Source: Streptomyces sp. NBC_00425
GTDB lineage: Bacteria > Actinomycetota > Actinomycetes > Streptomycetales > Streptomycetaceae
Direction of reading: 5' to 3'
DNA: 64,000 bases
NCBI RefSeq assembly: GCF_036030735.1
Contig: NZ_CP107928.1
Coordinates: 2,046,001-2,110,000 of the forward strand
The translations under genes and the position numbers were made by a program. Below, one piece after another: positions 8,287-15,631 of the stretch; position 1 is the first letter of the stretch, and every line of letters begins with the position of its first letter. Below the pieces are notes generated by a model. It did not search any database. It was not told where the DNA came from and saw only the letters and a program-made list of their open reading frames with translations.

Positions 8287-8475
8287 ATGAAGTTCGTTCT
8301 GGAGGTCACCGTCGACGAGGGCGCGACCGCTCAGGACCCGGTGGGGGAACTGCAGCGGATCCTGCGGTACTGGGGCGGCAACCTCAAGCACTACGCCCTG
8401 CGGGACGGGGACGGCGCGGCGATCCTCGACTCGGAGTACCGGGAGGTGGGTCAGTGGCGGATCGTGGCCTCGTGA
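8287..8475 (+). CDS. small conserved-looking hypothetical protein
   Basis: A 62-residue acidic protein. It starts MKFVLEVTVDEGATAQDP, continues with ELQRILRYWGGNLKHYALRDGD and ends EVGQWRIVAS, an alternating strand-helix-strand pattern. It has a good ribosome site (AAAGGGG before ATG) and a conspicuous inverted repeat in its promoter, so it looks like a real regulated gene. No function is recognised. Its last 25 bases overlap the end of the convergent endonuclease V gene, so the two transcripts are complementary at their 3' ends. Confidence 0.7.
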   Translation: MKFVLEVTVDEGATAQDPVGELQRILRYWGGNLKHYALRDGDGAAILDSEYREVGQWRIVAS

Positions 8476-9143
8476 AGGGCCCGCCGGCACAGTGAGTCGG
8501 CCCGGCGGGTGGTCTCCGGGAGCCGGAACCTGGGGGTGAGGGCGAGCGTGTGGGCACAGGCGTCGTCCAGGGTGACGCGGTGGCCGACGGAGACGAACAC
8601 CGGCTTCACGTCCGCCCGGGTGCGCAGCGCCCGCCCCACCTCCTCGTCGCCCGCCAGCAGTGGGGACGCCGATCCGCGCGGGGCGTCCGGGTCTGCGTGG
8701 GTGAAGACGAACGGGTTCTTGGCGACGCCGATGGTGGGCAGCCCGGTGAGCACCCCGAGGTGGCTGGCGAGGCCGAAGCGGCGCGGGTGGGCCAGACCGT
8801 AGCCGTCGCACACCACCAGGCCCGGCTCGTGCGGCAGGGCGTCCAGGGCGGCGAGCACGGTGGGGATCTCGCGGAACGCGAGCAGTCCGGGCACGTAGGG
8901 GAAGGAGATCCGCCCGACGGCGGTGGCCTCGGCGACGACCTCCAGGCTCGCCGCGTCCAGCACGACGGCGGCCGCGGCGACGACGTCGCGCTCGTCGTCG
9001 TAGGCGACGTCGACCCCCGTCACATGGCCGACGCCCACGGGCGGCCCCGGCTCGAGCAGGACGCGGGCCCGCAGCTCGTCCTGGACGGCGCGGGCCTCTG
9101 CCTCGGTCGCGGGCCAGCCCGCGGGAATGCTGACGGTCGTCAT
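8451..9143 (-). CDS. nfi: endonuclease V (deoxyinosine 3' endonuclease)
   Basis: A 230-residue protein matching EndoV. It has the catalytic Asp in HVTGVDVAYDD near residue 45, the FPYVPGLLAFREIP segment that holds the wedge region and catalytic Glu, and CDGYGLAHPRRFGLASHLG with the second metal Asp. TIGVAKNPF follows near 150. It nicks DNA, and in many species RNA, at inosine from adenine deamination. No partner gene is visible. ATG 9143 is the natural family start, though no clear Shine-Dalgarno sequence precedes it. Confidence 0.95.
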   Translation of the reverse strand: MTTVSIPAGWPATEAEARAVQDELRARVLLEPGPPVGVGHVTGVDVAYDDERDVVAAAAVVLDAASLEVVAEATAVGRISFPYVPGLLAFREIPTVLAALDALPHEPGLVVCDGYGLAHPRRFGLASHLGVLTGLPTIGVAKNPFVFTHADPDAPRGSASPLLAGDEEVGRALRTRADVKPVFVSVGHRVTLDDACAHTLALTPRFRLPETTRRADSLCRRALHEATIRH

Positions 9144-9222
9144 GATGAGGACGAGCGTACGGCCCCGGCGGCGGGCCCGCGATCATGATTTCCGTTCGCG
9201 GGCCCGCCCGCCGGGGCCGCCC

Positions 9223-9546
9223 TCAGTCGTCGAGCGCGCGCCGCAACTGGCTCTTGTTCATGTCCGAGCGGCCCTTGACGCCCCGCCGCCTGGCCTCTTC
9301 GTACAGCTGGTCGTAGGTGGGCCCCCGCGAGCCCTTGCCGGACCGCTGACCGCCTCGCCTGCCGGATGACATGTCCTCGGTGGAGGTGCGGCTCGCGGTC
9401 TTCGACTCGCCGGACCGGGCGCGCTCCTTGTTGACCGTCCGCGCGGCGATCTCCTTCGCGCGGCCGGCGCTCTCTCCCCGGTCCTGCGCGCTCTCCTTGA
9501 TGTGCGCGTACTGGCGCTCCCGCTTGGGGCTGGAACCGCGTGGCAT
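9223..9546 (-). CDS. small basic protein of the type annotated as plasmid stabilization protein
   Basis: A 107-residue, very hydrophilic and charged protein (MPRGSSPKRERQYAHIKE, then KEIAARTVNKERARSGE). It ends in a short helix-turn-helix-like module (TYDQLYEEARRRGVKG, then MNKSQLRRALDD) resembling Rho-N/SAP-like nucleic-acid-binding motifs. In streptomycetes such proteins are chromosomal and often labelled plasmid stabilization protein, but no toxin or antitoxin partner is visible. ATG has GGGAG about 9 bases upstream. Nucleic-acid binding is inferred from composition and the C-terminal motif. Confidence 0.75.
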   Translation of the reverse strand: MPRGSSPKRERQYAHIKESAQDRGESAGRAKEIAARTVNKERARSGESKTASRTSTEDMSSGRRGGQRSGKGSRGPTYDQLYEEARRRGVKGRSDMNKSQLRRALDD

Positions 9547-9596
9547 GGACGCTCACTCCCTTCGCGTTCGTGCCCCCCGGGTACCCGGAAAGCGGT

Positions 9597-10703
9597 TCAG
9601 CTCTCCAGGCGTGCCACGCGGCCCTGTTCACCCGCGGCCCAGCAGCCGAGGTCGGGCGTGCAGTCCACGGTGTCGTACGAGCCGGTGTCGAGGGTGCGCC
9701 AGGTGCGGCCGGCGTCGGTGGTCAGGTCGGTGCCGGCGGGGCCGACCGCGAGGGCGGCGGTGCGGCTGTGCGGCAGCCAGGCGACGCCTGAGCGGTAGGC
9801 GGGCGGCGGGGCGGACGCGGGCCGCCAGGTGCGGCCGCCGTCCGCGGTCGTGGCGGCGGCCCGCGGGGAGGGCTGGTCGGGGCGGTAGTCGCCGCCCACG
9901 GCGAGGCCGTGCGCGCGGTCGCGGAAGGCGAGGGCGAAGACACCGCGCGCGGGGTCCCCGGCGGGAACGGGGACGTCGGCGGCCTTCCAGGTCAGCCCGC
10001 GGTCGGAGGAGTGCAGCACCCGCGCGCGTGCGGCCCCGCCGGTCGCCAGCCAGACGTCCCTGGCTCCGGAGGCGACCAGGCACTGGCCGCTCGCGGCGAA
10101 TCCCGCCTCGCCTTCCTGGGCGGCCGGCATCCCCGCGTCGGGCAGGACCGTCCAGGTGCGGCCGCCGTCGCCGGTCGACAGGACGCGGAACCTCCCGTCG
10201 ACGGGATCGCTCACGGCGAGTCCGTGGCGGCGGTCGAAGAAGGTCATGCAGTCGTAGAACGCGCGGGGGTCGGTGTTGCGGAAGGACTCGGTCCAGGTCG
10301 TCCCGCCGTCGTCGGTGCGGTACACGCGTGATGCCTCGCCCTCACCGATGGCGAGCACCACGGCACGGCGGGCGTCGAACGCCTCGACGTCGCGGAACTG
10401 CAGGCCGGCCGCGCCGGGCGGGGAGACGTCCCGCCAGGTCGCGCCGCCGTCGGCGGTGCGCAGCACGACGCCCTGGGTTCCGGCGACCCACGCGGTGTCG
10501 CGGTCGACCGCCGCGAGACCGCGCAGGCGCGCGGTGACGCCGGTGTCCTCGAGCTCCCAGTGCGGCGGCGCCGACGGCGCCGGGTGGGCTTGCGCGGGCA
10601 GTGCCGTGAGCACGGCGAGCGCCGCCCCGCAGGCCGCCGCGGCCACTCGGCCGCGGCCCCGCGCTGTCCGTACCGTGCGTCGCGTCTTCCCCAAGCGCCT
10701 CAT
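9597..10703 (-). CDS. exported BNR/Ycf48-like beta-propeller protein
   Basis: A 368-residue protein with an N-terminal basic region, a hydrophobic core (VAAAACGAALAVLTAL) and a likely signal-peptidase site after PAQA near residue 39. The mature part has repeated Asp-box/BNR motifs: RTADGGATWRDV, RTDDGGTTWTES, STGDGGRTWTVL, SSDRGLTWKAA, TADGGRTWRPA and TTDAGRTWRTL, one about every 50 residues. This fits a six- or seven-bladed propeller related to the photosystem II stability factor Ycf48/HCF136. Streptomyces members are sometimes called oxidoreductases, but no redox cofactor site is visible. ATG 10703 is chosen over the 10760 start because the signal peptide begins there. Confidence 0.85.
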   Translation of the reverse strand: MRRLGKTRRTVRTARGRGRVAAAACGAALAVLTALPAQAHPAPSAPPHWELEDTGVTARLRGLAAVDRDTAWVAGTQGVVLRTADGGATWRDVSPPGAAGLQFRDVEAFDARRAVVLAIGEGEASRVYRTDDGGTTWTESFRNTDPRAFYDCMTFFDRRHGLAVSDPVDGRFRVLSTGDGGRTWTVLPDAGMPAAQEGEAGFAASGQCLVASGARDVWLATGGAARARVLHSSDRGLTWKAADVPVPAGDPARGVFALAFRDRAHGLAVGGDYRPDQPSPRAAATTADGGRTWRPASAPPPAYRSGVAWLPHSRTAALAVGPAGTDLTTDAGRTWRTLDTGSYDTVDCTPDLGCWAAGEQGRVARLES

Positions 10704-10813
10704 GGCGGGGGAAGCTAGTCCAGGCTCCCGCCGGCGTCCAGAGGCCCTCGTCCGCCCCAACCGCCTTACGGGTCACGGCAGGAGAGCTGAGTCACTCCCG
10801 TGCATGAAACGCG

Positions 10814-10827
10814 GTGACCGAGGTCAC
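10814..10827 (+). promoter_or_regulatory. candidate Crp-type site upstream of the ssgD-like gene
   Basis: GTGACCGAGGTCAC is a perfect inverted repeat (6-base arms, 2-base centre) that fits the GTG-N6-GNCAC consensus reported for Streptomyces coelicolor Crp. It lies 100 bases upstream of the proposed TTG start. The match is short and could be chance. Confidence 0.35.
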
Positions 10828-10926
10828 TTGAAAGTGGTGTGCACGGATCGGCCGGTTCCGGCGTCTCTTCCAGTGTCCGGTTCCACCGCCCGGAGTTTCG
10901 TCCCGCCGTCACGAGGGAGCAAGGCG

Positions 10927-11343
10927 TTGTCCACCGTCATCGAACAGCTCGTAGAGGCCCGTCTGGTCGCGGCCGCGCCTCGGATGCCCAACATCCCCGC
11001 CACCCTGCACTACGACCGCCTGGACCCGTTCGCCGTGCGGATGACCTTCCCGGCCCCGGCCACCCTGGAGGGCGTCGAGGTCTGCTGGACGTTCTCGCGC
11101 GAACTGCTCGCCGCGGGCCTGCACGACGCCGAGGGCCATGGCGACGTCCGGGTACGCCCCTACGGGTACGACCGCACCGTCCTGGAGTTCCACGCGCCCG
11201 AGGGCACCGCCGTCGTGCACGTCCACTCGGCCGACATCCGCCGCTTCCTGCAGGCGGCGAGCGAGCTGGTGCCCGCCGGTACGGAGCACCGTCAGCTCGA
11301 CCTGGACCACGATCTGGCGGAGCTGATGCGGGACGCCTGCTGA
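10927..11343 (+). CDS. ssgD: SsgA-like sporulation/cell-division regulator, SsgD-type
   Basis: A 138-residue SALP protein. Family landmarks are PATLHYDRLDPFAVRMTFPA, CWTFSRELLAAGL, GDVRVRPYGYDRTVLEF, and the C-terminal FLQAASELVPAGTEHRQLD followed by LDHDLAEL. SALPs are actinomycete proteins that guide septum placement, peptidoglycan work and spore maturation; the SsgD branch is linked to cell-wall integrity. Similarity to SsgD (rather than SsgA or SsgB) is from memory of that sequence. The start is TTG 10927, with GGGAGCAAGG upstream; no ATG or GTG fits the family N-terminus. It is a single-gene unit, divergent from the beta-propeller gene. Confidence 0.85.
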   Translation: MSTVIEQLVEARLVAAAPRMPNIPATLHYDRLDPFAVRMTFPAPATLEGVEVCWTFSRELLAAGLHDAEGHGDVRVRPYGYDRTVLEFHAPEGTAVVHVHSADIRRFLQAASELVPAGTEHRQLDLDHDLAELMRDAC

Positions 11344-11359
11344 CCCGTCGTAAAATCCT

Positions 11360-11389
11360 TTGACGGCCCTCCCCCCGCCCTCCTACGGT
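11360..11389 (+). promoter_or_regulatory. WblC/WhiB7-type promoter of the ABC-F gene
   Basis: TTGACG (11360-11365) and TACGGT (11384-11389) are 18 bases apart. The A/T-rich TAAAAT sits just upstream of the -35 box, at 11351-11356. This layout matches promoters activated by WhiB7/WblC, which binds A/T-rich DNA next to the -35 element. Transcription should start near 11396. Confidence 0.6.
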
Positions 11390-11395
11390 GTGAAG

Positions 11396-11628
11396 CGCTT
11401 CTGTTGCCGCCGATCGGAGTAGGACGTTGCTCGTCTGAGGTCCCGAGACACCCGCGCCACACCCCTTGTCGGTGTGTGTGCGCAGCGTGCGACCTCGGCC
11501 TCGAGCCGTCCCGGCGGAGCAGGGCTTTTCGTGCTGTCTCCGCGCTCCGCGCTCGCCGCGGTGGTCGCCGCCCTCCGGTGTCTCGACACGTGTCGTCCCT
11601 GACCGCACACGCACCCACGAGGCCCGCT
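11396..11628 (+). promoter_or_regulatory. structured 5' leader, candidate antibiotic-responsive attenuator
   Basis: About 230 bases of untranslated leader. Hairpin-forming segments are GAGGTC (11437 region) with GACCTC about 50 bases later, enclosing CACACC-ccttgtc-GGTGTG; GCGGAGCAG with CTG(T)CTCCGC around 11512-11545; and the 12-bp palindrome CGACACGTGTCG at 11584-11595. A three-codon reading frame precedes them. Such a layout is typical of ribosome-mediated attenuation ahead of ABC-F genes. No U-run terminator is obvious, so the mechanism is inference. Confidence 0.45.
11427..11438 (+). CDS. possible 3-residue leader peptide (MLV)
   Basis: TTG CTC GTC TGA, with GGAG (11416-11419) 7 bases upstream, lies about 30 bases after the predicted transcription start and just before the hairpin arm GAGGTC. 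Very short leader frames that sense stalled ribosomes are known ahead of ABC-F resistance genes. This one is only a candidate. Confidence 0.35.
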   Translation: MLV

Positions 11629-13251
11629 TTGCATCAGTCCATCACCTGTACCTCCCTCGCCTTCTCCTGGCCCGACGGAACCCCCGTCTTCGACGACCTC
11701 GACGTCGCCTTCGGCAGCGGCCGCACCGGACTCGTCGGCGTCAACGGCTCCGGCAAGTCGACCCTGCTGAAGCTGATCGCCGGAGAACTGACCCCCGCCG
11801 ACGGCGCCGTGCGCGTCGCGGGCGAGGTCGGCTACCTCCCGCAGAACGTCACCCTGGACACGTCCCTGCGGATCGACCAGGCGCTCGGCATCGCCGACCG
11901 GCGGGCCGCCCTGCACGCCATCGAGGCCGGCGACGCGGCCGAGGAGCACTTCGAGACCGTCGGCGACGACTGGGACGTCGAGGAGCGCGCCCTGGCCACC
12001 CTCGGCGAGCTCGGGCTCGGCCACGTCGACCTCGACCGCACGACCGGTGAGGTGTCCGGCGGCGAGTCGGTGCTGCTGCGGCTGGCCGCTCTGCTGCTGC
12101 GCCGGCCGGACGTCCTGCTGCTGGACGAGCCGACCAACAACCTCGACCTGTACGCCCGGCGGCGGCTGTACGCGGCCGTCACGTCCTGGCCGGGCGTGCT
12201 GGTCGTGGTCAGCCACGACCGGGAGCTGCTGGACCTCGTCGACCAGATCGCCGACCTGCGCTCGGGGGAGATCACCTGGTACGGCGGCAACTTCACCGCC
12301 TACGAGGAGGCCCTGGCCACCGAGCAGGAGGCCGCCGAGCGCATGGTGCGCGTCGCGGAGGCCGACCTGCGCAAACAGAAACGCGAACTGGTGGACGCCC
12401 AGGTCAAGCTCGCCCGCCGGAAGCGGTACGGGCAGAAGATGTGGGACAGCAAGCGGGAACCCAAGATCGTCATGGGGGCGCGCAAACGCGCGGCGCAGGA
12501 GTCGGCGGGCAAGCACCGGATCATGCACGAGGAGAAGCTCGCCGTGGCCAGGGACCGGCTCGACGACGCCGTGGAGGCCGTACGCGACGACGACGAGATC
12601 CGCGTCGACCTGCCGTACACGGCCGTGCCCCCGGGGCGGGAGGTCCTCACCCTCATGGACCTGCGGCTCGCCCACGGCGCGCGCGTGGAGGGCGGTTTCG
12701 ATCTGCGCGGCCCGGAGCGGGTGGCGCTGGTGGGGCGCAACGGATCCGGGAAGACGACGCTGCTGCGCACGATCGCCGGGGAGCTGGCGCCGGAGGCGGG
12801 CGAGGCGCACGCGCACGTGCCGCTGCGTTTCCTGCCGCAGCGCCTCGACGTCCTCGACGACGACCTCACGGTCGCCGAGAACGTGGCCCGCTTCGCGCCC
12901 GGAGCGACCGACAACCGGATCCGGGCCCGGCTCGCCCGCTTCCTGTTCCGGGGCGCCCGCGCCGACCAGAAGGCGGCGACCCTGTCCGGCGGGGAACGCT
13001 TCCGGGCGGCCCTGGCGGCCCTGATGCTCGCCGAGCCGGCGCCGCAGCTGCTGCTCCTCGACGAGCCGACCAACAACCTCGACATGGCGAGCGTGCGCCA
13101 GCTGACGACGGCGCTCGAGTCGTACGAGGGGGCGCTGATCGTGGCCGGCCACGATCTGCCGTTCCTGGAGTCGATCGGCATCACACGCTGGCTGCTGATG
13201 GACGGCACGCTGAGGGAGACGACGGCTGAGGAGGTGGCGGACCCGGCCTAG
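11629..13251 (+). CDS. ABC-F family ATPase (ribosome protection type)
   Basis: A 540-residue protein with two ATP-binding cassettes and no membrane segments. Domain 1 has Walker A GVNGSGKSTLLKL near 40, signature SGGES and Walker B LLLDEPTNNLD. A basic helical linker (about 225-320, rich in KR) follows. Domain 2 has GRNGSGKTTLLRT, LSGGERFR and LLLLDEPTNNLD. ABC-F proteins bind the ribosomal E site and either displace antibiotics or rescue stalled ribosomes. The A/T-rich element next to the -35 box and the structured leader favour an antibiotic-resistance role. TTG 11629 with GAGG upstream is the start that fits the N-terminal domain; other in-frame starts fall inside the leader. Confidence 0.93.
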   Translation: MHQSITCTSLAFSWPDGTPVFDDLDVAFGSGRTGLVGVNGSGKSTLLKLIAGELTPADGAVRVAGEVGYLPQNVTLDTSLRIDQALGIADRRAALHAIEAGDAAEEHFETVGDDWDVEERALATLGELGLGHVDLDRTTGEVSGGESVLLRLAALLLRRPDVLLLDEPTNNLDLYARRRLYAAVTSWPGVLVVVSHDRELLDLVDQIADLRSGEITWYGGNFTAYEEALATEQEAAERMVRVAEADLRKQKRELVDAQVKLARRKRYGQKMWDSKREPKIVMGARKRAAQESAGKHRIMHEEKLAVARDRLDDAVEAVRDDDEIRVDLPYTAVPPGREVLTLMDLRLAHGARVEGGFDLRGPERVALVGRNGSGKTTLLRTIAGELAPEAGEAHAHVPLRFLPQRLDVLDDDLTVAENVARFAPGATDNRIRARLARFLFRGARADQKAATLSGGERFRAALAALMLAEPAPQLLLLDEPTNNLDMASVRQLTTALESYEGALIVAGHDLPFLESIGITRWLLMDGTLRETTAEEVADPA

Positions 13252-13357
13252 GGCGAAACACGCCCCGGGGTCTCTCGGCGCCCCGCGCGGGTCTCGGGAG
13301 GGCCACATTGTTACTGAGGGGTTTTGTCCTGGTGGTCCCGCGCTGCATGATGGCTGA

Positions 13358-13385
13358 CCGGCGCCGCGCCCGAGGCGCCGGTTTT
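13358..13385 (+). terminator. GC hairpin with T-run between ABC-F and ddaH
   Basis: CCGGCGCC-gcgcccga-GGCGCCGG followed by TTTT is a perfect 8-bp stem with an 8-base loop. It ends only 23 bases before the ddaH start, so it is either the ABC-F terminator or a 5' attenuator of ddaH. Confidence 0.65.
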
Positions 13386-13408
13386 CCACCCGATTCGGAG
13401 ACCTGGAC

Positions 13409-14185
13409 GTGCCCAGCAAGAAGGCCCTCATCCGCCGCCCCAGCCCGCGCCTCGCCGAAGGCCTGGTGACGCACGTCGAGCGGGAGAAGGTCGACGTGGA
13501 GCTCGCCCTGGAGCAGTGGGAGGCCTACGCCGACGCCCTGCGCACGCACGGCTGGGAGACCGTCGAGGTCGATCCGGCCGACGACTGCCCGGACTCCGTG
13601 TTCGTCGAGGACACGGTGGTGATGTACCGCAACGTCGCCCTGATCGCGCGTTCCGGCGCCGAGTCCCGGCGCGAGGAGACCGTCGGCGTCGAGGAGGCCG
13701 TGGCGCGCCTCGGCTGCTCGGTGAACTGGATCTGGGAGCCCGGCACGCTGGACGGCGGCGACGTGCTCAAGGTCGGGGACACGATCTACGTCGGCCGGGG
13801 CGGGCGGACCAACGCGGCCGGCGTCCAGCAGCTGCGGGCCGCCTTCGAACCGCTCGGGGCGACGGTGGTGGCGGTGCCGGTGAGCAAGGTGCTGCACCTG
13901 AAGTCGGCGGTCACGGCGCTGCCCGACGGCACGGTGATCGGTCACATCCCCCAGGTGGACCGGCCGTCGCTGTTCCCGCGCTTCCTGTCGGTGCCCGAGG
14001 AGGCCGGCGCGCACGTGGTGCTCCTCGGCGGCCCCCACCTGCTCATGGCGGCGAGCGCGCCGAAGACGGCGGATCTGCTCGCCGATCTCGGTCACGAGCC
14101 CGTCCTCGTCGACATCGGCGAGTTCGAGAAACTCGAGGGCTGTGTGACATGCCTCTCGGTGCGGCTGCGGGAGCTGTACGCCTGA
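13409..14185 (+). CDS. ddaH: dimethylarginine dimethylaminohydrolase
   Basis: A 258-residue amidinotransferase-fold enzyme. It has the acidic DDCPDSVFVEDTVVMY segment near residues 55-70, EPGTLDGGDVLKVG near 113-126, the catalytic His in VLHLKSAVTALPDG near 161, and the nucleophile Cys in LEGCVTCLSVRL near the C-terminus. It hydrolyses N-methylated arginines to citrulline and methylamines. In bacteria the role may be nitrogen salvage from methylarginine; related arginine-modifying enzymes share the fold. GTG 13409 has CGGAG upstream. It stands alone between an ABC-F gene and a desaturase gene, with hairpins on both sides. Confidence 0.93.
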   Translation: MPSKKALIRRPSPRLAEGLVTHVEREKVDVELALEQWEAYADALRTHGWETVEVDPADDCPDSVFVEDTVVMYRNVALIARSGAESRREETVGVEEAVARLGCSVNWIWEPGTLDGGDVLKVGDTIYVGRGGRTNAAGVQQLRAAFEPLGATVVAVPVSKVLHLKSAVTALPDGTVIGHIPQVDRPSLFPRFLSVPEEAGAHVVLLGGPHLLMAASAPKTADLLADLGHEPVLVDIGEFEKLEGCVTCLSVRLRELYA

Positions 14186-14222
14186 CCGGGTGACCGGATC
14201 ACCTTTTCAGCCCTGGACCTGC

Positions 14223-14267
14223 GATTCCCCGGGGCTGTTCGGCATGCCCCGAATCGCCCGGGGAACC
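14223..14267 (+). terminator. nested hairpin after ddaH
   Basis: TTCCCCGGG (14225-14233) pairs with CCCGGGGAA (14257-14265), and inside it TTCGG pairs with CCGAA. It lies about 40 bases after the ddaH stop, has no T-run, and is probably the ddaH transcript end. Confidence 0.55.
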
Positions 14268-14307
14268 CGGCTGATCAGCGATCTTTACGCCCTGCTTAGT
14301 CCGCGGC

Positions 14308-14335
14308 TTCGTAACCTACGGATTCGTAGCCTACG
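14308..14335 (+). promoter_or_regulatory. tandem operators upstream of the desaturase gene
   Basis: TTCGTAACCTACG (14308-14320) and TTCGTAGCCTACG (14323-14335) are near-identical 13-mers spaced 15 bases apart. Each is itself palindromic (CGTA-N3-TACG). A third arm, CCCGTAAG, follows. They lie 67 bases upstream of the desaturase start and look like a double repressor site, perhaps for a TetR-type lipid regulator. Confidence 0.65.
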
Positions 14336-14401
14336 ATCCCGTAAGTTCCGGTTCCGCTCGCCGGACGGTTCCACTCCGCTTCACGTCCCCTGGAGTTCCT
14401 C

Positions 14402-15376
14402 GTGTCGATCACCTCCCCTCACCTCGGCAATCCGGCCGTCTGGACCGACGCCAAGCTGCTGTTCGCGCTGGAGGAAGTGGTCGAGACGGAACTCAACCGG
14501 CACCTGAAGGTCACCAAGGACTGGATGCCCCACGAGTACGTGCCGTGGAGCGACGCCCGCAACTTCCCCGGCTTCTTCGAGGACGGCGAGGCGTGGGAGA
14601 AGGAGCAGTCCAAGGTCACCGAGATCGGCCGGATCGCGCTGGTCGTGAACCTCCTCACCGAGGACAACCTGCCCAGCTACCACCACGAGATCGCCTCGCT
14701 CTTCGGCCGGGACGGCGCCTGGGGCACCTGGGTGCACCGCTGGACGGCCGAGGAGGGCCGGCACGGCATCGTGATGCGCGACTACCTCCTCGCCTCGCGT
14801 GCGGTGGACCCGGACAAGCTGGAGCAGTTCCGGATGGCCCACATGGGCGAGGGCTTCGAGTCGGACAACCGTCACTCGATGCTGCACTCGGTCGCGTACG
14901 TGTCCTTCCAGGAGCTCGCGACCCGTGTATCGCACCGCAACACCGGCCACCAGTCGGGCGACCCGGTCTGCGACCGCATGCTGGCGCGCATCGCGACCGA
15001 CGAGAACCTGCACATGGTCTTCTACCGCAACCTGCTGAAGGCCGCCTTCGAGCTCGCCCCCGACCTCACCATGCAGGCCGTGCGCGACGTCATCGTGAAC
15101 TTCCGCATGCCCGGCCACGGCATGCCCGGCTTCGAGCGGGCCGCCGCGCAGATGGCGATCGGCGAGATCTACAACCTGCGCATCCACCACGACGACGTCA
15201 TCCAGCCCGTGCTGCGCTTCCTGAAGGTCATGGAGATCGACGGCCTCGGCCCCGAGGGACGCCAGGCGCAGGAGGAGCTCGGCCTGTACATGGGCGGCCT
15301 GGACGCCGAGGCCCTGAAGTTCGACGAGAAGCTGGCCGCGCGCAAGGCCCGGATGGCCGCCCGCGCCGCGGGCTGA
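14402..15376 (+). CDS. acyl-[acyl-carrier-protein] desaturase
   Basis: A 324-residue soluble ferritin-like di-iron desaturase. Iron ligands are visible in EVVETELNRH near residue 20, TEDNLPSYHHEIA near 85, the first EExxH as AEEGRHG near 118 and the second as TDENLHMVFY near 200. These enzymes put a cis double bond into saturated acyl-ACP, and here would adjust membrane fluidity. They need ferredoxin, which is not encoded nearby. GTG 14402 is chosen because the family N-terminus begins there. Tandem palindromic operators upstream suggest control by a lipid-sensing repressor encoded elsewhere. Confidence 0.93.
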   Translation: MSITSPHLGNPAVWTDAKLLFALEEVVETELNRHLKVTKDWMPHEYVPWSDARNFPGFFEDGEAWEKEQSKVTEIGRIALVVNLLTEDNLPSYHHEIASLFGRDGAWGTWVHRWTAEEGRHGIVMRDYLLASRAVDPDKLEQFRMAHMGEGFESDNRHSMLHSVAYVSFQELATRVSHRNTGHQSGDPVCDRMLARIATDENLHMVFYRNLLKAAFELAPDLTMQAVRDVIVNFRMPGHGMPGFERAAAQMAIGEIYNLRIHHDDVIQPVLRFLKVMEIDGLGPEGRQAQEELGLYMGGLDAEALKFDEKLAARKARMAARAAG

Positions 15377-15450
15377 CGGCGCGGAGCACCAGGCGCCTCG
15401 AACGGCTCGCACGCGGAAACGGTTTCGCGGCGCGGGCCGTTCGCCGTCCG

Positions 15451-15532
15451 CGGCCTCATGCCGCCAGGCAGGCAGTGCGGCGACACGGTCCGGCGGACGG
15501 CCGGCCTCATGCCGCCGGACAGGCAGTACGGC
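15451..15532. repeat. two 31-bp direct repeats, 51 bases apart
   Basis: Copy 1 (15451-15481) and copy 2 (15502-15532) both begin CGGCCTCATGCCGCC and continue with CAGGCAGT(G/A)CGGC, with a few mismatches. They lie in the convergent gap between the desaturase and SDR genes. They contain no supported gene. Confidence 0.6.
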
Positions 15533-15589
15533 GGCCGGCGGGGGGCCTCCTGCGCGGCCCGGCCGACGGGAGGCCCGCCGAGGGCGTGC

Positions 15590-15623
15590 GGGCGCGGACC
15601 GGTCCGCGAACCGGTCCGCGCCC
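15590..15623. terminator. bidirectional terminator between desaturase and SDR genes
   Basis: GGGCGCGGACCGGT and ACCGGTCCGCGCCC form a perfect 14-bp stem around a 6-base loop, 8 bases past the SDR stop. There is no T-run, as is common in this genus. Confidence 0.75.
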
Positions 15624-15631
15624 GGCCCCGC

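Noticed and set aside
9223..9546. Toxin-antitoxin or plasmid maintenance system
   Set aside because: Only one gene, with no partner or plasmid features; the common product name is not evidence.
11390..11422. Ten-codon leader frame starting GTG before the ABC-F gene
   Set aside because: It begins next to the -10 box, upstream of the predicted transcription start, so it would not be fully transcribed.
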